Shown: positions 6,691 to 15,748 of the stretch, in pieces | Layout of the letters: the number at the start of each line of letters is the position of its first letter | Numbering within the stretch: the first letter of the stretch is position 1 | Assembly (NCBI GenBank): GCA_963828185.1 | Contig: CAWHDV010000001.1 | Coordinates: 62,001-126,000 of the forward strand | DNA length: 64,000 nucleotides | Direction: 5' to 3' | Origin: Rhodoblastus sp963828185 | GTDB lineage: Bacteria; Pseudomonadota; Alphaproteobacteria; Rhizobiales; Beijerinckiaceae | Translations under genes and position numbers: made by a program | The notes under the pieces: generated by a model | Told to the model about the DNA's origin: nothing | What the model saw: the letters and a program-made list of their open reading frames with translations, nothing else | Database searches by the model: none

Positions 6691-9292
6691 TTTTTCCGCG
6701 CGACAGCGATCTTCCGGCCTGGCCATCCTTCAATTCGCCATCCTTCGACTGGCCATCCTCCGATTAGCTTGGCGCGACCTGCGCGGCGGCTTGCGCTTTT
6801 ACGGCGTCTTCATCGCCTGTCTGGCGCTCGGCGTCACGGCCATCGTCGGCGTCGCCGCGACCTCGCGGGCGTTTCGCGAGGGGCTGGCGCAGCAGGGCGC
6901 GGCGCTTCTGGGCGGCGATCTTTCCTTCAGCCGCGCGCAGGGAGCGCCCGGCGCGGCGGAAAAGGCCTTTCTGGCGGCGCGCGGAAGATTGAGCGAGATC
7001 GTCACGCTCCGCGCCATGGCGCGCAAGCCCGAGGCGGCGCAGGCGACGATGGTCGAGATCAAGGCGGTCAATTCGGCCTATCCGCTGGTCGGCGCGGCCG
7101 AGACCAGGCCGCAACCGGCCGCCGGCCAGAATCTGTCCAGCTTTTTCGCGGAGAAGGACGGCGCCTACGGCCTTCTCGCCGATCCCACGCTCGCCGCGCG
7201 GCTCGGCGTCAAGCCGGGCGACCGGCTGAAGATCGGCGCCGCGGCCTTCGTCCTCGCGGGCTGGCTCGACAAGGAGCCCGATTCGATCGGCGGCGTCGGC
7301 TTCGGGCCGCGCGTGATGATGAGCGAGGCGGGCCTCGCAGCGACCCGGCTGATCGTTCCGGGCTCGCTCGCCCGCAGCTCCTTGCGCCTGCTGCTGCCGC
7401 CCGAAAGATCCAGCGACGCCGATCTCGCCGCCCTGCGGAAAAATTTCACCGCCGCCTTTCCCGACGGCGGGTTCGAAATCCGCAGCCGGGCCGCGCCTTC
7501 GCCGCAGCTTGCGCGCAACATCGAGCGCTTCGCGCAATTCCTGACCCTGATCGGCCTGACCGCGCTGGTGTGCGGCGGCGTCGGGGTCGGCAATTCGATC
7601 CGCGGCCTGATCGACCGCAAGAGGCGCACGCTCGCCATATTGAAGGCGCTCGGCGCGAGCGGCGGCGAGGCGGCGCGCTTCGTGCTGGTCCAGGCCATGC
7701 TGGTCGCCGCCGGCAGCTCCTTGCTCGGCGTGATCCTGGGCCTCGCTTTGCCCAAGCTCCTGGTCGCGCTGCTCGGCGCCTCCCTGCCCTTTCCCGTCCA
7801 TCCCCGGATCGATCCGCTCGACGGGCTGACAGGCCTCGCCTTCGGCCTGCTGACCGCCTTCGCCTTTGCCGCCGCGCCGCTCGACCAGGCGCGAACGCTC
7901 CCCGCGACCACCCTTTTGCGCGAGACGGCCATGCATGAGTCCGGGCCATCGCGCTGGCGCGGGAGACTCATCGCCGCGCTCGGAGCCAGCGCGTTGTTCA
8001 TGTTCGCCCTGCTGACCAGCGGCGACCGCCGCCTCACGGCGCAATTCGGGCTGGCGGTGATCGTAAGCTTCGCTTTGCTTTACGCGGTGGCGCGGGCGAT
8101 CATGCTTTTCGCGCGCCGGGCGCCGCATTCGCGCATCCTGCCGCTGCGGCTGGCGGTCGCCAACCTGCACCGGCCCGGCGCGCTGACGCCGTCCTTCCTG
8201 ATCTCGCTCGGCCTCGGCGTCACGCTCCTGACCGCGCTCGTCGGCGTGGAGCACAATCTGCGCGCCGAGATCGGCGTCTCCCTGCCCAAGGATTCGCCGA
8301 GCTTTTTCTTCCTCGACGTGCAGCGCGCGCAGGCCGACGAATTTCGCGCCTTCCTGCACCAGGAGGCGCCCGACGGCGTCCTCGAGGTCGCGCCGATGCT
8401 GCGCGGCAGGATCGTGCGGGTGAATGGCGTCCCGGCCGAAAGGATCAAGGCGGCGGACAAGGCGCGCTGGGCGCTGGAGGGCGATCGCGGCGTGACCTTC
8501 GCCGAAAAGGTTCCGCGGGGATCGCAAGTCGTCGCCGGGCAATGGTGGCCGGAAAATTACGCCGGGCCGCCGCTCGTCTCGATGGAGAAGGACGTCGCTC
8601 AGGGGCTCGGCCTGACGGTCGGCGACACGATTTCGGTCAATGTCCTCGGGCGCGCGCTGACCGCGAAAGTCGCCAATCTGCGCGAGGTCAACTGGCGCAA
8701 TTTCGGCATCAATTTCGTGCTGGTGTTCTCGCCCGACGCCTTCGCCGGCGCGCCCTTCACCCAGTTGATGACCCTGTCGCTGCCGCAAAAGCCGGGTTTT
8801 TCGCGCGAGTCGGCGATCCTCGCGGATTCGGCGCGGCAATATCCCGCCGTCGCCGCCGTCTCCATGCGCGAAACGCTGGCGACGGTCGACGAACTCCTGC
8901 GCAAATTGTCGCTCGCCATCCAGAGCGCGGCCTCGCTCGCCTTCGTCATCTCGGCCCTGGTCCTGGCCGGCGCGCTGGCGGCCGGGCAGCGGGCGCGCAT
9001 CTACGAAGCGGTGGTGCTGAAGGTTTTGGGCGCGACGCGGCCGCGCCTGCTGGCGGCGCTGGCCCTGGAGTTCGCGCTTCTCGGCGCCGCGACCGCCGCC
9101 TTCGGCCTGCTGGCGGGCGGATTGGTCGCGTGGCTCGCCTCGACCTATGTGCTCGACCTCAGCTTCGCCTTTTTCCCGGCGAGCGCGGCGGCGCTGGCCC
9201 TGGCGGCGGTGGTTTTCGCCATTTTCATCGGGCTGGCTGGGACTTGGCGCATTCTCGGCGAAAAACCGGCGCGCCATCTGCGCGAAGAATGA
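6677..9292 (+). CDS. ybbP: ABC transporter permease, FtsX/YbbP family
   Basis: An 871-residue permease. The start MSPPDFSARQ lies inside the end of ybbA. It has an N-terminal helix (about residues 24-48), a periplasmic MacB-like domain, an FtsX core with helices around residues 280-390, two further helices near residues 425-480, a second periplasmic region, and a second FtsX core at the C-terminus. This ten-helix duplicated plan is typical of YbbP proteins. With YbbA it should form an inner-membrane mechanotransmitting ABC complex. Substrate unknown. Confidence 0.87.
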   Translation: MSPPDFSARQRSSGLAILQFAILRLAILRLAWRDLRGGLRFYGVFIACLALGVTAIVGVAATSRAFREGLAQQGAALLGGDLSFSRAQGAPGAAEKAFLAARGRLSEIVTLRAMARKPEAAQATMVEIKAVNSAYPLVGAAETRPQPAAGQNLSSFFAEKDGAYGLLADPTLAARLGVKPGDRLKIGAAAFVLAGWLDKEPDSIGGVGFGPRVMMSEAGLAATRLIVPGSLARSSLRLLLPPERSSDADLAALRKNFTAAFPDGGFEIRSRAAPSPQLARNIERFAQFLTLIGLTALVCGGVGVGNSIRGLIDRKRRTLAILKALGASGGEAARFVLVQAMLVAAGSSLLGVILGLALPKLLVALLGASLPFPVHPRIDPLDGLTGLAFGLLTAFAFAAAPLDQARTLPATTLLRETAMHESGPSRWRGRLIAALGASALFMFALLTSGDRRLTAQFGLAVIVSFALLYAVARAIMLFARRAPHSRILPLRLAVANLHRPGALTPSFLISLGLGVTLLTALVGVEHNLRAEIGVSLPKDSPSFFFLDVQRAQADEFRAFLHQEAPDGVLEVAPMLRGRIVRVNGVPAERIKAADKARWALEGDRGVTFAEKVPRGSQVVAGQWWPENYAGPPLVSMEKDVAQGLGLTVGDTISVNVLGRALTAKVANLREVNWRNFGINFVLVFSPDAFAGAPFTQLMTLSLPQKPGFSRESAILADSARQYPAVAAVSMRETLATVDELLRKLSLAIQSAASLAFVISALVLAGALAAGQRARIYEAVVLKVLGATRPRLLAALALEFALLGAATAAFGLLAGGLVAWLASTYVLDLSFAFFPASAAALALAAVVFAIFIGLAGTWRILGEKPARHLREE

Positions 9293-9429
9293 CGAAAATG
9301 TAATCCTTCCAGCGCCGGCGCCGGCGGCTTGGCGGCTTGTGTTTTATGGACGCCCCCTCCATATTCGAAGCGCCGAACCGCCGCGGATCGTCCGGGGCGT
9401 TCTCCCGGCTCGTTTTTCGCGAGGCACTC

Positions 9430-10206
9430 ATGTCCAACTTTGACCGCAACGCCGCTCCCTGGAGCCGGGGCTACGCCCGGACGGGCGCCGATGTAGATCA
9501 AGGTCTGCGCGCGTTCATGCTCGGCGTGTACAACCATATGACGATCGGCCTGGCGCTGACCGGCGTGTTCGCGCTGGGCGTCCACATTCTGGCCGTCTCC
9601 GCCCTGCCGACCCAGTACCAACTGGGCTCGCACATCTACCTGACCGATCTCGGCGCCGCGCTCTATCTCAGCCCGCTGCGCTGGGTGGTGATGTTCGCGC
9701 CGCTCGCCTTCGTCCTGTTCTTCTCCTTCAAGATCAACAGCATGGCGGCCTCGACGGCGAGAACTTTGTTCTACGCCTTTTCGGCGGTCATGGGCCTGTC
9801 GATCTCGTCGATCCTTCTGGTCTATACCGGCGCCTCCGTCGCCCGCGCCTTCTTCATCACCTCGGCGACCTTCGGCGCGATGAGCCTTTACGGCTACACG
9901 ACGCAGCGCAGCCTCGCGGCGATGGGCTCGTTCCTGATGATGGGCCTGTTCGGCATCATCATCGCCAGCCTGGTCAATCTGTTCGTGCAGAGCTCGGCCT
10001 TCCAGTTCGGCCTGTCGATCCTGACCGTGCTGATCTTCTCCGGCCTGACCGCCTGGGACACGCAGGCGATCAAGACGATGTACATGGAGTCCGACGGCTA
10101 CGAAGTCGCGACCAAGAAGTCGATCAATGGCGCGCTGATGCTCTATCTCGACTTCATCAACATCTTCATGTCGCTGGTGCAGCTCACCGGCCAGCGCAAC
10201 GACTAA
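9430..10206 (+). CDS. Bax inhibitor-1 family membrane protein (YccA/YbhL-like)
   Basis: A 258-residue protein with seven predicted transmembrane helices and the BI-1 pattern, including AWDTQAIKTMY near the end of the sixth helix and a polar hairpin before the last segment. Homologues (YccA, YbhL) modulate FtsH protease activity or act as proton-sensitive channels. I chose MSNFDRNAAPWSRGYA because it has the usual short hydrophilic head; upstream in-frame sequence is unrelated. The gene is a single unit ended by a strong intrinsic terminator. Confidence 0.92.
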   Translation: MSNFDRNAAPWSRGYARTGADVDQGLRAFMLGVYNHMTIGLALTGVFALGVHILAVSALPTQYQLGSHIYLTDLGAALYLSPLRWVVMFAPLAFVLFFSFKINSMAASTARTLFYAFSAVMGLSISSILLVYTGASVARAFFITSATFGAMSLYGYTTQRSLAAMGSFLMMGLFGIIIASLVNLFVQSSAFQFGLSILTVLIFSGLTAWDTQAIKTMYMESDGYEVATKKSINGALMLYLDFINIFMSLVQLTGQRND

Positions 10207-10223
10207 GCCGCCTTCGCTCCCGA

Positions 10224-10250
10224 AAAACCCCGCTTCAGGCGGGGTTTTTT
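10224..10250 (+). terminator. Rho-independent terminator of the BI-1 family gene
   Basis: A perfect 10-bp stem AAAACCCCGC / GCGGGGTTTT with a 5-nt loop is followed by a T run, 18 nt after the stop codon. The A-rich left arm means it could also work in the other direction for the minus-strand gene that ends at 10280. Confidence 0.9.
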
Positions 10251-10279
10251 ATTGCGCCGCCGGGACCGCTCCCGCCGTT

Positions 10280-10585
10280 TCATGGCCCCATGGCCTTCAG
10301 CCGCCGCATCACCAGCGCCCGCGCGAAGAACACGCCCGCCGCCGTCGCCAGCAGGGGTCCGGCGCCGCGCGAGGCGGCGAGCCCCAGCAGCAGCGCCATC
10401 AGGGCGAAACGCCCAAGGGTCTGCGCCATGACCATCGCCAGGCTGCCGCCGCCTCTCAGGGCGCGCGCGTTGCGCCAGACCGCGTAGAAATAGAGGCCGC
10501 CGCCGAGGGCGCCGGCCGCCAGCCAGCCGAGAAGGCGCAGGGCGGTCGGCCAGTCGGGCCAGTTCGAGAGGATCGCGGCGCTCAT
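10280..10585 (-). CDS. AtpR-like small membrane protein (N-ATPase subunit R type), orphan
   Basis: A 101-residue protein with three hydrophobic helices (about residues 16-36, 48-70, 74-90). The pattern GALGGGLYFYAVWRNARALR, then an Arg in the middle helix, then FFARALVMRRLK resembles AtpR of the N-type F1Fo ATPases, where AtpR helps assemble the c ring. The rest of an N-ATPase operon (atpD, C, Q, B, E, F, A, G) is absent: neighbours are a BI-1 gene and an L,D-transpeptidase gene. It may act on the main ATP synthase or be a leftover. The family call is moderate. Confidence 0.6.
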   Translation of the reverse strand: MSAAILSNWPDWPTALRLLGWLAAGALGGGLYFYAVWRNARALRGGGSLAMVMAQTLGRFALMALLLGLAASRGAGPLLATAAGVFFARALVMRRLKAMGP

Positions 10586-10643
10586 GCGTTTTTCATCCGT
10601 CGCGCCGGCCGGCGCCCCGGTGGAGAAGGAAAGAGGACAAGCT

Positions 10644-11639
10644 TCACCGCCCCTTGCAGACCGGCAAGGGCCGCGGCGGCGGCGGCGGATGATTCCTCTC
10701 GTATTCGTCGAGGATCGGAACGAGGCTTTCCTTTCGCCAGAATTTCGGAGAGCGGATTTCTTTCAGGCAGGAGGCGCTCCAATATAATCCGGCGCCGGAA
10801 AGCGCCCGGCCGGCCTTGACCGCCCGCGCGACGGCGTCGATGTCGGCGGCTTCAGGATAGATATACACCGTCGTCGGATCGTTCTTCACCATCGACATGA
10901 TGTTCCGGGCGTCCGCCGCCGACCAGCTGGTGCAGCCGTTGCTGCGGCCGCCGGCGTAATCCACCAGGTTTCCAAGCGGAACGTAACCGTCGTGGTCGGC
11001 ATAGGGGCTGCGCGGATTCTTCAGGAGACATAACCCCCTCAACAAGACGGCGGCATGTCCGCCGATCTCGCGCTCCCTGGCGTCGGCGGTCGCGCCTTCG
11101 CCGTCGAACTGGACGAAAGAACGCAGCAAGACCGCATCCTGGTTCGCCGAGACGCGGTAATAGCCTTTGAAGGAGGTCTTCGTCTCGCCCGTCACATAGC
11201 CGCCGCCGGTCGTCAGCTTCGAATTCACCGCATCGCTGAAGTTTTTCGCGCAGCGTCGCCCGTTGGTGAAATCCGCCACGCCCTTGAGATCGCGACCGCC
11301 GCCGTGACCTGCCGGAATGGCGCGGAACGACTGCGCGGATTCGCAAATCTCAAAAAACCGCCGGCCCAGCTTGCCATCGCTCGAATTGTTGGGACGCGTC
11401 GCGTCCATGGCGAAGTAGCAGGGATTTCTGACCGCGCCCTCGCCGACCTTGTGGAGATAGAAGCCGCGCGCCCGCTGCAGGACCTTTGCCGCGATCTGAC
11501 CTTCCCCGTCGCCGACATGGGCCTTCAGCCAGGGCGGGAAATCCGGCGATCGCTCCGCGGCGGAAGCCGGCTGCGACGCCGGCAAGGCGATGAGGGCCAG
11601 GAGGCTGAAGACGTTCAGAAGGATGGATCTTGCCCGCAT
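10644..11639 (-). CDS. Murein L,D-transpeptidase catalytic-domain protein (YkuD_2 type), exported
   Basis: A 331-residue periplasmic protein. The start MRARSILLNVFSLLALIALP gives a clear signal peptide cleaved near ASAAE; the upstream in-frame residues are discarded for that reason. The C-terminal half contains GGRSNGCTSWSAADA, matching the S-x-GC active-site Cys motif of YkuD_2 proteins, with a GGHAAVLL segment likely holding the catalytic His. Such enzymes make 3-3 cross-links in peptidoglycan or attach proteins. It ends in a Pro-rich tail. It is monocistronic. Confidence 0.75.
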   Translation of the reverse strand: MRARSILLNVFSLLALIALPASQPASAAERSPDFPPWLKAHVGDGEGQIAAKVLQRARGFYLHKVGEGAVRNPCYFAMDATRPNNSSDGKLGRRFFEICESAQSFRAIPAGHGGGRDLKGVADFTNGRRCAKNFSDAVNSKLTTGGGYVTGETKTSFKGYYRVSANQDAVLLRSFVQFDGEGATADAREREIGGHAAVLLRGLCLLKNPRSPYADHDGYVPLGNLVDYAGGRSNGCTSWSAADARNIMSMVKNDPTTVYIYPEAADIDAVARAVKAGRALSGAGLYWSASCLKEIRSPKFWRKESLVPILDEYERNHPPPPPRPLPVCKGR

Positions 11640-12027
11640 CGGATCGATTCTCCTGTCGCAGCTTGATTTCAACAGCGGCGTCGCCGGTCGGAACGGAGGC
11701 GATTCGGCGCAGGCCGCCCGGGCAAAAGGACCATACGCCGAACGCCAGTTCAACCCTCGCGGAAAAATCCGGGCCGCATCCGACTCCACACCGTTGTTTG
11801 CGAGGCGGACGGCCAGGGCCGCCGCCGCCGGCGAGGATGTTTTGTGTCGGGGGTCGGACAAAAGAAATAATGGCGCCGCAAGCCGAATAAAGATGCGAAC
11901 CTATACGTCGCTGAAATAACCATGCCTGCATGATCGCCGTCGTTCGGCTCGTGAGGCCGTTTGTCCTTCAACGGGGCGGTCCGATCCCGGACCCCGAAAA
12001 CGAATTCACCCAAAGAAAGCGAAGCCC
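11640..12027. other. Gene-free spacer of about 390 bases
   Basis: This region separates the divergent L,D-transpeptidase gene and a small coiled-coil gene. Frames on both strands give only low-complexity Arg/Ala-rich translations. Promoters for both flanking genes must lie here, but I see no confident -35/-10 pair, RNA gene or repeat. Confidence 0.5.
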
Positions 12028-12213
12028 ATGAGCGAGCGACTCGAGACACTGAAAAAGGCGCGCGAGCGCATGACCGACGACCGCGACGCCTTCGCCAAGA
12101 CCCTGGCCGCGCCGTTCGACCGCGACAAGGCGGAACGGGCGCGGCTGAAATTCATCGAGATGCAGGTCCTGATCGACGCCATCGACCGCGCCATCGCCGG
12201 CGACCAGGGGTAG
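12028..12213 (+). CDS. Small helical hypothetical protein
   Basis: A 61-residue charged protein starting MSERLETLKKARERM, predicted almost entirely alpha-helical with heptad-like spacing (LETLKKARERM, FIEMQVLIDAIDRAIAG). A purine-rich AAAGAAAGCGAAG precedes the ATG. It keeps the high-GC codon use of the chromosome, unlike the insert that starts just after it. I do not recognise a family; it may be a small DNA- or protein-binding coiled coil. Confidence 0.6.
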   Translation: MSERLETLKKARERMTDDRDAFAKTLAAPFDRDKAERARLKFIEMQVLIDAIDRAIAGDQG

Positions 12214-12519
12214 AGCGGCGCGCCCGCTGTGCGGTTTTCAACGCGGCAGGAATTCGGGGACCGGATATAAGCCTCCGGATGAGTTCGTAGACGAACTCAA
12301 TCGGGTCAAAAATGGTCAATTGGTCAAAGGCGAAGCGCCGTCCCTGAATTGAACGGGTCTCACAAGAGGGGTGCAGTCCAGTCCTGTCCCCGTAACCATC
12401 ATGTACCCGCCGTCAATTTTCCTGATTCGGCGCCAGCGCGTCAATGGGAATGTCGCGGTTGCGCTAGCGGATGCCTGCCGGTATGAAAGCATGGTATTTC
12501 GCCAGGCGAGTTTTATCGA
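12214..12519. other. Left junction of the accessory insert, no gene seen
   Basis: About 300 bases with falling GC. It holds a perfect inverted repeat GAGTTCGT-AG-ACGAACTC (12281-12298), three near copies of GGTCAA at 12304-12328, and CTGTCCCCGTA near 12384. The last is the inverse of ACGGGGACAG at the right side of the insert near 14976. These may mark the edges of an inserted block. No integrase gene or tRNA-derived repeat is visible. Confidence 0.45.
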
Positions 12520-14918
12520 ATGAATCTGTATCAAAAACTCCAGGGTTGCCGCACCGAAGAAGATGTTAAAGATGTTTACATCAAATCCCTTGGTCTAAAA
12601 AACGTCTCTAAGAATCTCATTGATATCCAAACCAAGGAAATCTGGTTCGAGGCGAAGGACAAGCCTACCTCGCCATACGTGATGTTCACGCAATTGTTGC
12701 ATTATGTGCAGGTGGCGCGAAACAAGGGTGAAGACGTCCCTCAAATGCTAGCCGTGATCGACACGGAAAAAGCTGCGATTATGAAAACGGAGATCGTCCT
12801 TCCGTTTCTCGACAAGAAAACGATCAAATGGGGCAAATCCGCCAGCAAGTTTCCGAAGGAAGCGCTTGAGCAGGTTTCGGCTTTCATCGGAACACATTTC
12901 GTTTCGTTCAAGATCGCGGATAACGCCGACGAATTCATCGAAACCGTAAAGACGGCGATCAAGACCGGAAAGATCATCCGAACGCAAATCACGCCCGACA
13001 ATCTGAAGCAGGTTTTCGATAAATGGGTGGACATGATCGGCCGCGAAATCAAAGGCGTGGCTGCCGACGAATACAGCGTGCTGTTTTTCGCCGATATCAT
13101 GAGCGACGGCACCATATCGACGCATGAAAACCTTACGGCGCAGCTGCTGCACAAAAATAATGAGCCGGTTTTCGAACTGCGCGGCAAGATTTACGAACTG
13201 GGCAGCAAAGAGGGTTATCGCCGGTTTTGGGCGATCTACCATCGGCCGCCAGCGGCTGAATATCGAAACTATCTGCTCGAGCGCCGCGACAGCCTGATTC
13301 CGATCGAGGATCGAGCGTTCAAGGGCGCGTTTTATACGCCCTTGCACGTCGTCGATAAGGCCTATGACAAGCTGACCGAGGTTTTGGGCAAAAACTGGCA
13401 AAAGAATTATGTCGTCTGGGATATGTGCTGCGGCGTCGGCAACCTGGAGGTCAAGCATTCGAATCAGCGCAACATTTTCATGAGCACGCTGGATCAGGCA
13501 GACGTCGACGTGATGAAGGCGACGAAAACATGCGTTGCAGCGGTTAGGTTTCAATACGATTACCTGAACGACGACATAGGCGACGACGGCGAAATCGACT
13601 ACAGCCTGACCGGCAAAATGCCCGCGGAACTGCGCAAGGCCATTGCCAAGGGAAAGAGAACTCCTTGTCCTGATGAACCCGCCATACGCTGAGGCGTCGA
13701 ACGCGGGAAATACCGGGCTCGAAGAGGGCGATGAAAACAAGACAGGCGTCGCGGCGTCGAAAATCAACACGCTGATGAAGGCCAGCGATTTTGGCTATGC
13801 CGGGCGCGAGCTGTTCGTTCAATTCATGGCCCGGATCGCCAAGGAAATTCCAACGGCGACTTTGGCGATGTTTAGCACGCTAAAATACGTCAACGCACCG
13901 AATTTTTCGAAGTTTCGGGCGATCTGGAACGCCAAATACCTTGGCGGCTTCATCATTCCTTGCCGCGTTTTTGATGGGCTGACGGGTAATTTCCCGATCG
14001 GCTTTTTGATTTGGAAAACTGACCAAGGCGCCGCCGTCAAAACCCCAATCAAGGAAATTACCGTCGAGGTCACGAACGCCGAGGCCGCCGCGATCGGCGA
14101 GAAGAAATTCTATAACCTGCCGAATTCGAGTTTATTGACGGGGTGGATCCCAAGGCTAAAAACTGACGCCGTCGCCATTCCGCTGAAAAACGCCGTCAGC
14201 CCTCAGTTGAATAAGGTCAAGGTCGATAAATGGGTTTCCGGCGCGATCGGCTATATGTATTGCAACAGCAATGACGTGCAGCACGCAGGCCAGCAAACCG
14301 TCATTTATTCATCGGTCTACGCCGGCGGAAACGGCTACTACATCACGAAGGAAAACCTGTCGCAGATCGCGGTAGTTTTCGCCGTTCGCCTATCGGTGAA
14401 GCACAAATGGTCGAACCATAACGATCAATTCCTGAAGGCGTCGGAGCCGCTGACGGAAGAGTTTAAAAACGACTGCCTGATCTTCATGCTCTTCCACGGA
14501 AAAAATTGCACGGCGGCCGTCGACAATCTGGAATACAAGGGCGAGGATTGGTCACTGGTAAACCATTTCATTCCGTTTACGGAAACGTAGGTCAACGCGC
14601 CGGACAGGTTCGAATCCAATTTTATGAAGAGCTACCTGGCCAAAAAGAAGCTTTCCGCTGAAGCGCAAGCCGTCATGAAAGCCGGTCGGACCATATGGCG
14701 CGCCTATTTCGCCGAGACCGATCCGCGCGGCGTCCGCGATGAGCTGCAGCTGGATCGGCCGGACGTCGGCTGGTATCAGGTCCGGACCGCTATCAAAAAG
14801 CGCAATGCCAGCGGCGATCTAAAGCCAGTCAGCTTTTCCGATTTTAACGACGCATACAAAGCGTTGAGCGAAAAACTTGCGCTCAAGGTTTATGAAATTG
14901 GGATTCCTCAGAGACTAA
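12520..14918 (+). pseudogene. Type IIG restriction-modification enzyme (PD-(D/E)XK nuclease + N6-adenine methylase), interrupted
   Basis: A single gene of about 800 residues, now in pieces. The N-terminus has a PD-(D/E)XK signature: D35, then E44-A-K46 in IWFEAKDK. A methylase follows with motif I WDMCCGVGNLE near residue 301 and motif IV NPPY at about 13676, so one protein would both cut and methylate adenine. Breaks: a one-base frame loss near 13652-13662, just before NPPY; an in-frame TAG at 14588-14590 (homologous sequence continues VNAPDRFESNFM); and one extra base near 14900-14906, after which the natural end would be GFLRD and TAA at 14918. Two indels and a nonsense codon suggest real decay, though sequencing error may explain some. 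GC is well below the neighbours, as in a transferred gene. Confidence 0.8.
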
Positions 14919-15081
14919 CGCAGCCCAACTCGCCGGAACCACCAGTACTCCAAAATGGGGAGTTACGGGGGAATCACGGGGACAGATACCAATTCCCGAA
15001 TTTAGGCCGCTCGAAGCGAGCGCGCAAAGCACCCGCCGCGCAAGGCGCGAACGGATATTCCTCAATCTCCAGACGGGAAAA

Positions 15082-15157
15082 TGGTGCCGCTTGAGGGATT
15101 CGAACCCCCGACCCCCTCATTACGAATGAGGTGCTCTACCAGCTGAGCTAAAGCGGC
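15082..15157 (-). tRNA. tRNA-Thr (anticodon CGT)
   Basis: A 76-nt cloverleaf on the minus strand. The acceptor stem is GCCGCTT / AAGCGGC followed by a discriminator A and encoded CCA; D loop, anticodon stem CCTCA / TGAGG with loop TTCGTAA (anticodon CGT, reading ACG), and a T arm with GGTTCGAATCC. The accessory insert lies on the 3' side of this gene, the usual side for tRNA-targeted integration, but I found no copy of the tRNA 3' end at the far side. Confidence 0.97.
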
Positions 15158-15320
15158 CTTCGGCTTGACGCGCGAATTGGCTGGTCATAGCCAGATTGGC
15201 GGCGCTTGGCAAGGCGGGGTTTTGGGACGCAGGAGGCTTTTGTTTGCGGCTCGCCGCCGCAGGCGGCCGATGGCGCGGGCCCAATCTGGATGGCGGCTTC
15301 TGCGATTTGGGGTTGGCTCC

Positions 15321-15403
15321 CGTCATTGCGAGCGAAGCGAAGCAATCCAGACCCAGCTTGCGGCTTCCGGATTGCTTCGTCGCCAAAGCTCCTCGCAATG
15401 ACG
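15321..15403. repeat. Palindromic intergenic repeat, complete copy
   Basis: An 83-bp near-palindrome. Its left end CGTCATTGCGAG is the exact inverse of its right end CTCGCAATGACG, and both arms contain GAAGCAATCC. This motif is a very common dispersed repeat of alphaproteobacterial chromosomes. Two single-arm copies occur at 26072-26101 and 26873-26902. Confidence 0.85.
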
Positions 15404-15656
15404 GGCGTTGAATGCGGAGGCGCACGCATAGGTTGCGCAACCAGTGAAAAAAGGTGAAAAAAACGCGCGATTCCTGTCGGAAACGCGCGATTTTCGTCAA
15501 AAACAGGTCGATTTTCGACCGTCTTTCCCCGGCCGAAAATAGCACAACCTCTGCGTGCATCGCCCACGGCCCGGCGAGCCGCGCCCCTGCTTCGTTTCGG
15601 CAAGCCGCGTGAAATCAGCATCTTATGTTTCGCGCCCGGCCGCCCGCGCCGAAAAA

Positions 15657-15672
15657 TGTTTCACATGGAACA
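15657..15672. promoter_or_regulatory. parS-like 16-bp site
   Basis: TGTTTCACATGGAACA matches the chromosomal parS palindrome TGTTTCACGTGAAACA at 14 of 16 positions, and the variant ending GTGGAACA at 15 of 16. It lies in intergenic DNA upstream of nothing on its own strand. parA and parB are not in this window. A single degenerate site proves little. Confidence 0.35.
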
Positions 15673-15748
15673 TAACGCGAACGCCATCAAGCGCCCGATT
15701 TCAGCGGAAATCGCGCCCCAAAACCATTTTCACTTTTGCCGCCGAAGC

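Larger units (their letters stand above)
15158..15748. other. Gene-free spacer with repeats between tRNA-Thr and trmD
   Basis: About 590 bases with no convincing gene; open frames here only read through the repeat. It holds the palindromic repeat at 15321-15403, a purine-rich stretch with two AACGCGCGATT words near 15462-15490, and a parS-like site at 15657-15672. Confidence 0.6.

Noticed and set aside
5251..6726. Long overlapping open frames on both strands across tesA and ybbA
   Set aside because: They are antisense or extended frames caused by GC-rich codon bias; the real genes have clear domains and starts at 5955 and 5980.
9331..9360. RpoH promoter before the BI-1 gene
   Set aside because: CTTG is followed at 18 nt by TCCATAT, which misses the first and third consensus bases; too weak to claim beside the dnaK and grpE sites.
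14624..15094. Separate small gene downstream of the type IIG gene
   Set aside because: It is in the same frame as the preceding segment and only a TAG separates them; its sequence continues the methylase C-terminus. The last third reads through non-coding DNA toward the tRNA after an extra base.
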